Assembly: GCA_003484865.1 (NCBI GenBank)
Contig: DMZT01000387.1
Coordinates: 1 to 6,724 of the forward strand
Length of the DNA stretch: 6,724 bases
Reading direction: 5' to 3'
Source: Stenotrophomonas sp.
Lineage (GTDB): Bacteria > Pseudomonadota > Gammaproteobacteria > Xanthomonadales > Xanthomonadaceae
Shown here: positions 1 through 6,161 of the stretch, piece after piece
How the letters are laid out: each line of letters begins with the position of its first letter
Position numbering within the stretch: position 1 is the first letter of the stretch
Translations under genes and position numbers: made by a program
The notes under the pieces: generated by a model
What the model was told of the DNA's origin: nothing
Databases searched by the model: none
Seen by the model: only the letters and a program-made list of their open reading frames with translations

Positions 1-14
1 CGCTCTTCCGATCT
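1..14 (+). other. Illumina adapter remnant (non-genomic)
   Basis: The first 14 bases, CGCTCTTCCGATCT, are identical to the 3' end of the Illumina adapter and read-1 primer site. The next base starts a sequence that is clearly part of a genomic REP palindrome, whose expected first eight bases (GTAGTGCC by comparison with 71-78) are missing. This means adapter sequence was assembled onto the contig end and replaced the true flank. These bases should not be annotated as biology. Confidence 0.93.
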
Positions 15-30
15 GGCCGCTGGCCGGCTC
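15..30 (+). repeat. Truncated GTAG-type REP palindrome
   Basis: The 16 bases are the exact reverse complement of 55-70. They form the left half of an inverted REP pair with a 24-base spacer (31-54). The complete partner at 55-78 has a further GGCACTAC, so this copy should begin with GTAGTGCC, but that part is replaced by the adapter. GTAG-tagged palindromes of this kind are the SMAG/REP family of Stenotrophomonas. They are substrates for RAYT (TnpA-REP) transposases, none of which is encoded here. Confidence 0.8.
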
Positions 31-54
31 CCGATACCGTTTGGGGCGTGCGAT

Positions 55-78
55 GAGCCGGCCAGCGGCCGGCACTAC
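55..78 (-). repeat. GTAG-type REP palindrome, GCCGGCC stem
   Basis: Read on the minus strand this element starts with GTAG (78 to 75) and continues into a stem with arms GCCGGCC and GGCCGGC around a short loop. It is the complete partner of the truncated copy at 15-30, in inverted orientation. It has the same orientation as the two palindromes at 87-112 and 121-146, so it belongs to the REP cluster lying 3' of purU. Confidence 0.85.
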
Positions 79-86
79 CGGAGCGT

Positions 87-112
87 CGTACCCACCAACG
101 GTGGGTACCTAC
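87..112 (-). repeat. GTAG-type REP palindrome, GTACCCACC stem
   Basis: On the minus strand this reads GTAG followed by a 9-bp perfect stem, GTACCCACC and GGTGGGTAC, around a three-base loop. It is a near-identical tandem copy of 121-146, differing only at position 93 versus 127, with an 8-base spacer between the copies. The stem sequence differs from that of the 55-78 element, so two REP subfamilies lie side by side. Confidence 0.85.
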
Positions 113-120
113 AGGTCAGT

Positions 121-146
121 CGTACCGACCAACGGTGGGTACCTAC
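121..146 (-). repeat. GTAG-type REP palindrome with a stem mismatch, 3' of purU
   Basis: This is the second copy of the GTACCCACC-type palindrome. One arm carries TCGG where the other copy has TGGG (position 127), leaving a single C-C mismatch in the stem. Its GTAG end lies 3 bases beyond the purU stop codon (150-152), so the purU transcript would run straight into this hairpin and then the next. Such a position could stabilise or end the mRNA. No T-tract follows, so it is not a classical intrinsic terminator. Confidence 0.85.
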
Positions 147-149
147 CGA

Positions 150-1001
150 TCAGCGGAAGACGACGGTGCGATGCCCGTTGCGCAGGATGCGGTGCTCCAC
201 ATGCCGGCGTACCGCGCGGGCCAGTACCTGCGATTCGGTGTCGCTGCCCAGCCGCACCAGGTCGCGTGGCGTCATCGCGTGATCCACGCGCGCCACGTCC
301 TGTTCGATGATCGGGCCTTCGTCCAGATCCGGGGTCACATAGTGCGCGGTCGCGCCGATGATCTTGACCCCGCGCGCGTGCGCCTGGTGATACGGCTGCG
401 CGCCCTTGAAGCTGGGCAGGAAGCTGTGGTGGATGTTGATCGCCCGCCCGGCCAACGCCTCGCACAGGCGCGGCGACAGAATCTGCATGTAACGCGCCAG
501 CACCACCAGGTCGATCTGCTCGCGCTCGACCAGATCGATGATCTGCTGCTCCTGCACGGCGCGGTTGTCCGCATTGACTGGCAGGTGATGGAACGGCACG
601 CCATAGGAGCCGGCCAGGGCAGCGAAGTCCTCGTGATTGGAGGCCACCGCCGCGATATCCACCTGCAGCTGCCGGCTGTGCGCGCGGAACAGCAGGTCGT
701 TGAGGCAATGCCCCTGCTTGCTCACCAGCACCAGCAGCCGTGCGCGGCGGCGGGCGTCATGCAGCTGCCAGTCCATCCCGAACTCGGCGGCCAGGGTGGC
801 CATGCGGGCTTCCACATCGCCCAGTGACCGCTCGGCGGCACGATCGAAATGCACGCGCAGGAAGAACCGGCCGCTCTCGTCGTCGCCGAACTGCTGGGCA
901 TCGAGGATGTTGCAGCCCAGCTCGAACAGCAGGCCGGACACACGGTAGACGATCCCGGTACGGTCCGGGCATGAGAGGGTGAGGATGGAATCGGGGCGCA
1001 T
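150..1001 (-). CDS. purU: Formyltetrahydrofolate deformylase PurU
   Basis: The 283-residue product matches the usual length of PurU. This cytosolic enzyme hydrolyses 10-formyl-THF to formate and THF, balancing the one-carbon pool and supplying formate for PurT in purine synthesis. Residues 4-80 form an N-terminal ACT domain beginning SILTLSCPDRTGIV, the usual regulatory part. Residues 88-280 are a formyltransferase-fold domain with the signature NIHHSFLP (189-196), then KGAQPYHQAHARGVKIIGA (199-217) and DLDEGPII (225-232). The expected catalytic residues by comparison with PurN are N189, H191 and D227, all present. I chose ATG at 1001 because family similarity starts there. An in-frame TTG at 1058 would add 19 residues without recognisable similarity. 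The ATG has no clear Shine-Dalgarno sequence. The gene follows aceE by 74 bp on the same strand, and REP hairpins lie directly 3' of it. Confidence 0.95.
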   Translation of the reverse strand: MRPDSILTLSCPDRTGIVYRVSGLLFELGCNILDAQQFGDDESGRFFLRVHFDRAAERSLGDVEARMATLAAEFGMDWQLHDARRRARLLVLVSKQGHCLNDLLFRAHSRQLQVDIAAVASNHEDFAALAGSYGVPFHHLPVNADNRAVQEQQIIDLVEREQIDLVVLARYMQILSPRLCEALAGRAINIHHSFLPSFKGAQPYHQAHARGVKIIGATAHYVTPDLDEGPIIEQDVARVDHAMTPRDLVRLGSDTESQVLARAVRRHVEHRILRNGHRTVVFR

Positions 1002-1075
1002 CCGGCCAGTGTAAGCGAGCACCGCCGGGCTGCGGTCGATGCTCTCAGATGCAACCAAGGGCAGTGGCCCAGCCC

Positions 1076-3748
1076 CTACACCGCCGCCGGGTCCACCTTC
1101 TCCACATCAATGCCGTACCGGTCGATCGCCACCTGCAGCTGGCCGCGTTCGATCCGGCCGTCATCGGCCAGCGACTTGAGCGCGGCGAGCACGATGAAGT
1201 GGCGGTCCACTTCAAAGAACGTACGCAGTGACTCGCGCGTATCCGAGCGGCCGAAGCCATCGGTGCCCAACGCAGTGAAGCGGCGGCCGTCGATGAAGGG
1301 CCGGATCTGGTCGCCGACGATCTTCATGTAGTCGGTGGCCACGATCACCGGGCCCGGGTGCGCGGCCAGGCATTGGTGCACATACGGCACCCGCGGCTCC
1401 TCCACGGGGTGCAGCAGGTTCCAGCGCTCGGCCGCCAGGCCATCACGGCGCAGTTCGGTGAGGCTGGTGGCGCTCCACACGTCGCTGGCGATGCCGAAAT
1501 CCTGCTGCAGCAGGGTGGCGGCGGCTTCCACTTCGCGCAGGATCGCGCCACTGCCCATCAGCTGCACGCGCAGCGCCGGGTCGCTGTCGGCGGCAGCGGG
1601 GTGCAGCAGGTACAGGCCCTTGAGGATGCCCGCTTCGCTGCCTTCCGGCAGTGCCGGGTGCGGATAGGCCTCGTTGAGCACGGTGATGTAGTAGTAGATG
1701 TCCTCCTGGTCCACGTACATCCGGCGCAGGCCGTCCTGGATGATCACCGCCAGTTCGAAGTTGTAGGTGGGATCGAAGGACACGCAGCTGGGGATCACCG
1801 AGGACAGCACGTGGCTGTGGCCGTCATCGTGCTGCAGGCCCTCGCCCATCAGCGTGGTGCGGCCGGAGGTGGCGCCGAGCAGGAAGCCGCGGGTGCGTGC
1901 ATCGGCAGCCGCCCAGGCCAGGTCACCGACGCGCTGCAGGCCGAACATCGAGTAGAAGATGTAGAACGGAATCGTGGCCAGGCCGTGGTTGCTGTAGGCG
2001 GTACCGGCGGCGATCCACGAGCAGATCGCGCCGGATTCGTTGATGCCTTCCTGCAGGATCTGGCCGTCCTTGGCTTCCTTGTAATAGCTCAGCTGGCCGG
2101 CATCCTGCGGCGTGTACAGCTGGCCGAGGTAGGAGTGGATGCCGATCTGGCGGAACAGGCCTTCCATGCCGAACGTGCGCGATTCATCGGGCACGATCGG
2201 AATGATCAGCTTGCCCAGTTCGGGATCCTTGAGCAGCGTGGTGAGGATGCGCACGAAGCCCATCGTAGTGGACTGGCCGCGTTCGCCACTGCCCTGCAGC
2301 TGGGTGGCGAACGCCGACAACGCCGGCACCGGCAACGGATCGACGTGGGTCACCCGCGCCGGCAGCTGGCCGCCCTGGGCCTGGCGGCGCTGTGCGAAAT
2401 AGCGCGCCTCTGCACTGCCCGGCGCGGGGCGCAGGTACGGCATGTCTTCCAGCTGGTCGTCACTGACCGGCAGATCAAACCGATCACGGAACGCACGCAC
2501 GGCATCGGCGCTCATCTTCTTGAGCTGGTGATTGATGTTCTGGCCTTCACCGGCCTCGCCCATGCCGAACCCCTTGACCGTCTTGGCCAGGATCACGCTC
2601 GGCCGGCCGTTGCCGGCGACGGCCTGCGCGTAGGCGGCATAGACCTTCTGCGGATCGTGACCGCCGCGCGCAAGCGCCCAGATCTCGTCATCGCTCATCT
2701 CCGCGACCAGCGCCAGCAGTTCGGGATACTTGCCGAAGAAATGCTCGCGCACGTAGGCACCGTTCTGCGACTTGAAGGTCTGATAGTCGCCATCCACGCA
2801 TTCCATCATGCGCTGGCGCAGCAGGCCGGTGCGGTCCTTGGCCAGCAGCGCATCCCAGCCGCCGCCCCAGATGACCTTGATGACGTTCCAGCCGGCGGCG
2901 CGGAAGGTGCCTTCCAGTTCCTGGATCACCTTGGCGTTGCCGCGCACCGGGCCGTCCAGCCGCTGCAGATTGCAGTTCACCACGAACACCAGGTTGTCCA
3001 GGCGCTCGCGGCCGGCCACAGAAATGGCGGCCAGCGATTCGGGCTGGTCCATTTCACCATCGCCAAGGAAGGCCCAGACCTTGCGGCCCTGGTGCTCCTT
3101 CAGCCCGCGGTATTCCAGGTACCGCATGTAACGCGCCTGGTAGGCGGCGGTGAGCGGGCCCAGCCCCATCGAGACGGTGGGGAACTGCCAGAAGTCCGGC
3201 ATCAGCCGCGGGTGCGGATAGGAGGACAGGCCATCGCGATCGGATTCGCGGCGGAAGTTGTCCATGCGTTCGGGCGCGATGCGGCCTTCGACGAATGCGC
3301 GGCCGTAGATGCCGGGCGCCGAGTGGCCCTGGATGTAGATCATGTCGCCATCGAAGGTGTCGGTACGGCCACGGAAGAAGTGATCGAAGCCGACGTCGTA
3401 CAGCACCGCCGCGGACTGGTACGTGGCGATGTGGCCACCCACGTTGGAGTGCTTGCCGGCGCGCAGCACCATGACCATCGCGTTCCAGCGGATCATCGCG
3501 TTGAGGCGGCGCTCGATGCCGAGATCGCCCGGATAGGCCGGCTGGCGCTCGACCGGAATGGTGTTGGTATACGCCGTCCAGACGCGGCCATGCAGATCCC
3601 CATGGCGGGCCGTGTCCAGCTCGGTCAGCTGGTCCATCAGGTAATGCGCGCGCGGGCGGCCGGCGGCGTGGATGACCGCCTCCAGCGACTCACGCCATTC
3701 CTGGGTTTCCTGCGGGTCGGTATCGAGGGGGGCGAGCGCTGGGTTCAT
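1076..3748 (-). CDS. aceE: Pyruvate dehydrogenase E1 component, homodimeric type
   Basis: The 890-residue product is the thiamine-diphosphate E1 subunit that decarboxylates pyruvate and transfers the acetyl group to the lipoyl domains of E2 (AceF). Its length and spacing follow E. coli AceE (887 aa) so closely that key residues keep the same numbers as I recall them. The ThDP/Mg motif starts at GDGE (229-232), with D230, N260 and Q262 as metal ligands. The mobile active-centre loop has NINHQLKKM with H407. The conserved glutamate that activates ThDP is E571, in LQEGINESGA, and H640 lies in GLQHDDGHSH. No lipoyl domain is present. The start is ATG at 3748, with GGAG 5 bases upstream and family-like sequence from the first residues. 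The reading frame stays open upstream to 4510, but that part is antisense to the LysR gene. aceF and lpd are not adjacent. purU follows on the same strand, and a LysR gene diverges. Confidence 0.97.
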   Translation of the reverse strand: MNPALAPLDTDPQETQEWRESLEAVIHAAGRPRAHYLMDQLTELDTARHGDLHGRVWTAYTNTIPVERQPAYPGDLGIERRLNAMIRWNAMVMVLRAGKHSNVGGHIATYQSAAVLYDVGFDHFFRGRTDTFDGDMIYIQGHSAPGIYGRAFVEGRIAPERMDNFRRESDRDGLSSYPHPRLMPDFWQFPTVSMGLGPLTAAYQARYMRYLEYRGLKEHQGRKVWAFLGDGEMDQPESLAAISVAGRERLDNLVFVVNCNLQRLDGPVRGNAKVIQELEGTFRAAGWNVIKVIWGGGWDALLAKDRTGLLRQRMMECVDGDYQTFKSQNGAYVREHFFGKYPELLALVAEMSDDEIWALARGGHDPQKVYAAYAQAVAGNGRPSVILAKTVKGFGMGEAGEGQNINHQLKKMSADAVRAFRDRFDLPVSDDQLEDMPYLRPAPGSAEARYFAQRRQAQGGQLPARVTHVDPLPVPALSAFATQLQGSGERGQSTTMGFVRILTTLLKDPELGKLIIPIVPDESRTFGMEGLFRQIGIHSYLGQLYTPQDAGQLSYYKEAKDGQILQEGINESGAICSWIAAGTAYSNHGLATIPFYIFYSMFGLQRVGDLAWAAADARTRGFLLGATSGRTTLMGEGLQHDDGHSHVLSSVIPSCVSFDPTYNFELAVIIQDGLRRMYVDQEDIYYYITVLNEAYPHPALPEGSEAGILKGLYLLHPAAADSDPALRVQLMGSGAILREVEAAATLLQQDFGIASDVWSATSLTELRRDGLAAERWNLLHPVEEPRVPYVHQCLAAHPGPVIVATDYMKIVGDQIRPFIDGRRFTALGTDGFGRSDTRESLRTFFEVDRHFIVLAALKSLADDGRIERGQLQVAIDRYGIDVEKVDPAAV

Positions 3749-3753
3749 GTCAT

Positions 3754-3757
3754 CTCC
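3754..3757 (-). promoter_or_regulatory. Ribosome binding site of aceE
   Basis: GGAG on the minus strand sits 5 bases before the ATG at 3748. It decides the aceE start against the in-frame open extension that runs back through the intergenic region into the LysR gene. Confidence 0.75.
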
Positions 3758-3852
3758 GGGGAAGGCGGCCAGGCCGTGCGCAGGACGCGACGGCAGCGGG
3801 GGCGGCACAGCGCGGAAGCGGCGTCGCCCGGGCAACAGAGCCGGGCGAGCGG

Positions 3853-3868
3853 GCAACCTGGCGGTTGC
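3853..3868. other. Small hairpin in the aceE upstream region
   Basis: GCAACC (3853-3858) and GGTTGC (3863-3868) pair across a TGGC loop. If the aceE transcript starts in or near the AT-rich segment further upstream, this 6-bp hairpin would be in its untranslated leader. The stem is short and could be chance in GC-rich DNA. Apart from this, 3758-3925 shows no small gene or recognisable riboswitch. Confidence 0.25.
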
Positions 3869-3904
3869 GGGACAGGCACGATAAGCAGGGGGCCGCAGGG
3901 CGGG

Positions 3905-3933
3905 TAGACCGGATGGACTTGGCGCTTTATAAA
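3905..3933 (+). promoter_or_regulatory. Putative promoter of the LysR gene
   Basis: A TATAAA hexamer (3928-3933, five of six bases matching the sigma-70 -10 consensus) stands 17 bp after TAGACC (3905-3910, four of six matching -35). Transcription would start near 3940 and give a leader of about 20 bases that includes the Shine-Dalgarno site. The TATAAA lies in the palindrome CTTTATAAAG (3925-3934), so it also reads as TATAAA on the minus strand. There the matching -35 region is poor, so the aceE promoter is unresolved. Confidence 0.35.
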
Positions 3934-3943
3934 GAAATTCTTT
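3925..3943. promoter_or_regulatory. AT-rich double dyad between aceE and the LysR gene, possible operator
   Basis: Two overlapping palindromes lie here: CTTTATAAAG (3925-3934) and AAAGAA-A-TTCTTT (3931-3943). They sit in an AT-rich island (3926-3948) with only 4 G or C out of 23 bases, in otherwise very GC-rich DNA. LysR-type regulators commonly bind dyads in the space shared with a divergent gene and repress their own transcription. The location next to the putative LysR start fits that, but the dyads are not a textbook T-N11-A box. Confidence 0.4.
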
Positions 3944-3948
3944 CCAAT

Positions 3949-3952
3949 GGAG
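3949..3952 (+). promoter_or_regulatory. Ribosome binding site of the LysR gene
   Basis: GGAG lies 7 bases before the ATG at 3960. It supports that start over the in-frame ATG at 3972, which has no purine-rich sequence at the right distance. Confidence 0.65.
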
Positions 3953-3959
3953 CGCGAGA

Positions 3960-4904
3960 ATGGCGGCCAGCATGAACATTCTCCAGTCAATCCGCAGCTT
4001 CATCCGGACCGCCGACGCGGGCAGCCTGGCTGCGGCCGCGCGCACGCTTGGGGTGAGCCCGGCGGCGGTCGGGCAGAACATCGCCCGGCTGGAGGCGCAT
4101 CTGGGCGTGCGCCTGCTCAACCGCACCACCCGTACCCTGGCCCTGACCGAGCGCGGTGCGCTGTACCTGGCCCAGGTGCGCCACATCGAACGCGACCTGC
4201 AGCGCGCCCAGGCCGCCGTGACCGACCTCGATGCCACGCCTGAAGGACGGTTGCGGATCGCCAGCAGCACCGCGTTCGGCCGCCACGCGCTGGCCCCGTT
4301 GCTGCCCGCGCTGCAGGCCCGCTTCCGCCGCCTGGCGATCGAGCTGCTGCTCACCGACCGCAGCGTGGACCACGCGCACGAAGACGTGGACGTGAGCATC
4401 CGGATCGAACCGCAGCTGGAGGAAGGCCTGGTGGCGCGGCCGATCGCGCAGGTGCCGTTCGTGTTCTGCGCGGCACCGTCGTATCTCGCGCGGGCCGGGA
4501 TTCCGCTCACACCGGAGGCGCTGCGCGAGCATCGTTGCCTGCTGCTGCGCTACCCGCTGGACGGGCGCTATCTGCCGTGGGGCTTCGTGCGCGACGGCAT
4601 GCGCTTCGATGCCGAGGTGGCCCCGGCGCTGGTCAGCGATGACGTCGATGCACTGGCCGCGATGGCGGTGGCCGGCGGCGGCATCACCCGGCTGGCGGCG
4701 TTCGTGGCCGCGCCCTATCTCGCGCGCGGCGAGCTGCAGGCGCTGTTCGAACCCGGCGATGCGCAGAGCACCCAGGCCTCACCGGAGCCGATGCGGTTGT
4801 TCCTGTGCGTCAGCGATCGCCGCGATCTGACCCCGAAGGTGCGGGCGCTGATGCAGCACATCATCGAGGGGCTGCCGCCGGCGTGGCGGGTGGATGTCGG
4901 CTGA
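3960..4904 (+). CDS. LysR-family transcriptional regulator
   Basis: The 314-residue product has the standard LysR length and plan. A winged helix-turn-helix spans about residues 6-64, with the recognisable SLAAAARTLGVSPAAVGQNI (22-41), RLEAHLGVRLLNRTTRTLAL (43-62) and TERG (63-66). A linker helix follows, then a periplasmic-binding-like effector domain from about residue 94 to 305. The segment LLLTDRSVDHAHEDVDVSIRI (from 129) is typical of the CrgA/DmlR-like branch. The effector ligand cannot be told from sequence. The start at 3960 has a GGAG at good spacing. The gene diverges from aceE across 211 bp and converges on the oxidoreductase gene across 50 bp. By the usual LysR arrangement it would regulate itself and aceE, but many relatives control a nearby oxidoreductase, so the target is open. 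Confidence 0.92.
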   Translation: MAASMNILQSIRSFIRTADAGSLAAAARTLGVSPAAVGQNIARLEAHLGVRLLNRTTRTLALTERGALYLAQVRHIERDLQRAQAAVTDLDATPEGRLRIASSTAFGRHALAPLLPALQARFRRLAIELLLTDRSVDHAHEDVDVSIRIEPQLEEGLVARPIAQVPFVFCAAPSYLARAGIPLTPEALREHRCLLLRYPLDGRYLPWGFVRDGMRFDAEVAPALVSDDVDALAAMAVAGGGITRLAAFVAAPYLARGELQALFEPGDAQSTQASPEPMRLFLCVSDRRDLTPKVRALMQHIIEGLPPAWRVDVG

Positions 4905-4921
4905 GCACAGGGTCACCCGGA

Positions 4922-4944
4922 TGCCGGCCAACGGCCGGCACTAC
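4922..4944 (-). repeat. GTAG-type REP palindrome in the convergent gap
   Basis: On the minus strand this reads GTAG (4944-4941), then a perfect 8-bp stem, TGCCGGCC and GGCCGGCA, around a GTT loop. It starts 17 bases after the LysR stop (4902-4904) and ends 10 bases before the oxidoreductase stop (4955-4957), so it forms the 3' hairpin of both converging transcripts. It is of the same subfamily as the 55-78 element. It could protect mRNA ends or act as a weak bidirectional terminator, but no T-tract is present. Confidence 0.85.
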
Positions 4945-4954
4945 CGTCAGCGTG

Positions 4955-6103
4955 TCAGCGTTCCGGCGCGATGAACACACCGCGGGCTTCGCGCGGTTCG
5001 CAGCGCAGGTACTGCGGTGCCGGAGCGACCGAATCGCCCAGTGCGGCGGCGGCATGCCACGGCCAGCGCGGGTCGTAGAGGATGCCGCGGGCCAGCGCGA
5101 TCGCATCGGCATGGCCATGGCGCAGGATCGATTCGGCCTGCGAGGGCTCGGTGATCAGGCCCACCGCGATGACCGGCATGCGCAGCTTGTGCGCCTTGAT
5201 CGCCTGCGCGAACGGCACCTGGTAGCCCGGCGACAGCGGAATCTGCTGGCGCGGGTCGTTGCCACCGCTGGAGACGTGCAGGAACTGGCAGCCGCGCGCA
5301 TCCAGCACGTGCGCCAGGGTCGTGGTCTGTTCGATATCCCAGCCACCGGCCACCCAGTCGCTGGCGGAGATGCGCACACCCACCGCGATGCGGTCCGAGA
5401 CGGCCTCACGCACGGCATCGAACACGCGCACCAGCAGGCGCATGCGGTTTTCCAGCGAGCCACCGTAGTCGTCCTCGCGGCGGTTGCTCAGCGGCGACAG
5501 GAACTGGTGCAGCAGATAGCCGTGCGCGGCGTGCAGTTCGATCAGGTCCATGCCGACGCGCTCTGCGCGACGGGCGGCGGCCGCGAAAGCCTCGACCACG
5601 GCATCGATGCCGGCCAGATCCAGTTCGGTCGGGGTCGGGTCGGTCTTGGCGAACGGCAGCGCGGACGGTGCGACCGTGGGCCACGCACGCGGATCGGACG
5701 GGTCCATCGCACCGCCGCCTTCCCAGGGCTTGTTGACCGAGGCCTTGCGCCCGGCATGGCCCAACTGCACGCCCAGCGGCATCGGCGACCACTGCTTGAC
5801 CGAGGCCACGACCGAGGCCAGCGCGGCTTCGGTGGCGTCATCCCACAGGCCCAGGTCGGCCCAGCTGATGCGGCCTTCCGGCAGCACGGCGGTGGCTTCC
5901 AGGATCAGCAGGCCGGCGCCGGACTGCGAGAGCTGCCCGAGATGGATGCGGTGCCAGTCGTTGGCAAGGCCGTCGACACAGGAGTACTGGCACATCGGCG
6001 CGATCACGATGCGGTTGGGCAGGGTCAGCGGACCGAAGGGGATGGAGGAGAAGAGCTGGCTCAAGGGGGGAACTCGGGAAGAGGAAATGGAACCGGGCGC
6101 CAT
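4955..6103 (-). CDS. NADH:flavin oxidoreductase, old yellow enzyme, YqjM/XenA class
   Basis: The 382-residue product is an FMN-dependent TIM-barrel ene-reductase that uses NAD(P)H to reduce activated C=C bonds in enones, and often nitro compounds or quinones. Family signatures are visible in order: PNRIVIAPMCQYS (29-41), with the class-specific C38 and Y40 near the flavin; GVQLGHAGRK (111-120); LHAAHGYLLHQFLSPLSN (190-207), with substrate-binding H191 and H194 plus Y196; DDYGGSLENR (211-220); VGVRIS with R244; and the phosphate-binding end ALARGILYDP (336-345). QYLR near the C-terminus resembles the YqjM site that supplies an arginine to the neighbouring subunit. About 15 more residues follow it. 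I chose ATG at 6103 for its AGGAG 4 bases upstream. An in-frame TTG at 6139 lacks support. The gene lies 58 bp after a sirtuin gene on the same strand, probably in one operon. The natural substrate is unknown. Confidence 0.93.
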   Translation of the reverse strand: MAPGSISSSRVPPLSQLFSSIPFGPLTLPNRIVIAPMCQYSCVDGLANDWHRIHLGQLSQSGAGLLILEATAVLPEGRISWADLGLWDDATEAALASVVASVKQWSPMPLGVQLGHAGRKASVNKPWEGGGAMDPSDPRAWPTVAPSALPFAKTDPTPTELDLAGIDAVVEAFAAAARRAERVGMDLIELHAAHGYLLHQFLSPLSNRREDDYGGSLENRMRLLVRVFDAVREAVSDRIAVGVRISASDWVAGGWDIEQTTTLAHVLDARGCQFLHVSSGGNDPRQQIPLSPGYQVPFAQAIKAHKLRMPVIAVGLITEPSQAESILRHGHADAIALARGILYDPRWPWHAAAALGDSVAPAPQYLRCEPREARGVFIAPER

Positions 6104-6107
6104 TGCA

Positions 6108-6112
6108 CTCCT
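6108..6112 (-). promoter_or_regulatory. Ribosome binding site of the oxidoreductase gene
   Basis: AGGAG on the minus strand lies 4 bases before the ATG at 6103. It fixes this start against the upstream in-frame TTG at 6139. It lies in the 58-bp gap after the sirtuin stop codon, where no terminator-like hairpin with a T-tract is evident, which fits co-transcription. Confidence 0.75.
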
Positions 6113-6161
6113 GTGCGGCGGCGGAGGCAACCGTGCCAATGGATCAGTGTTTCGTAGCGGC

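Noticed and set aside
87..146. Tandem repeats considered as a minimal CRISPR array
   Set aside because: There are only two copies, with an 8-base spacer, each a GTAG palindrome. No cas genes are present, and the REP interpretation explains them fully.
135..827. A 230-codon plus-strand frame opposite purU
   Set aside because: It is antisense to a confidently identified gene and begins inside a REP palindrome. No domain is recognisable.
1002..1058. Nineteen-residue N-terminal extension of PurU from a TTG
   Set aside because: Family similarity begins at the ATG at 1001, and no ribosome binding site precedes the TTG. Kept only as a remark about possible coupling with aceE.
1059..1070. GGGC-AGTG-GCCC hairpin after the aceE stop, considered as a terminator or REP remnant
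   Set aside because: The stem is only 4 bp with no T-tract. Although GTAG overlaps the aceE stop codon, the sequence does not match the REP stems found elsewhere in the window.
1358..3907. An 849-codon plus-strand open frame antisense to aceE
   Set aside because: It lies almost entirely opposite aceE, which is certain from its conserved motifs. Long antisense open frames are common in GC-rich genes because stop codons are rare. Its translation is rich in His, Arg, Gln and Ala with no recognisable domain.
3749..4510. Possible 254-residue N-terminal extension of AceE
   Set aside because: The frame is open, but it runs antisense through the LysR gene and is Arg/Ser/Ala-rich with no family similarity. 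ATG 3748 has a good ribosome binding site and gives the expected protein length.
6104..6139. Twelve-residue extension of the oxidoreductase from a TTG
   Set aside because: It would be Pro/Arg-rich and would translate through the AGGAG site that clearly serves the ATG at 6103.
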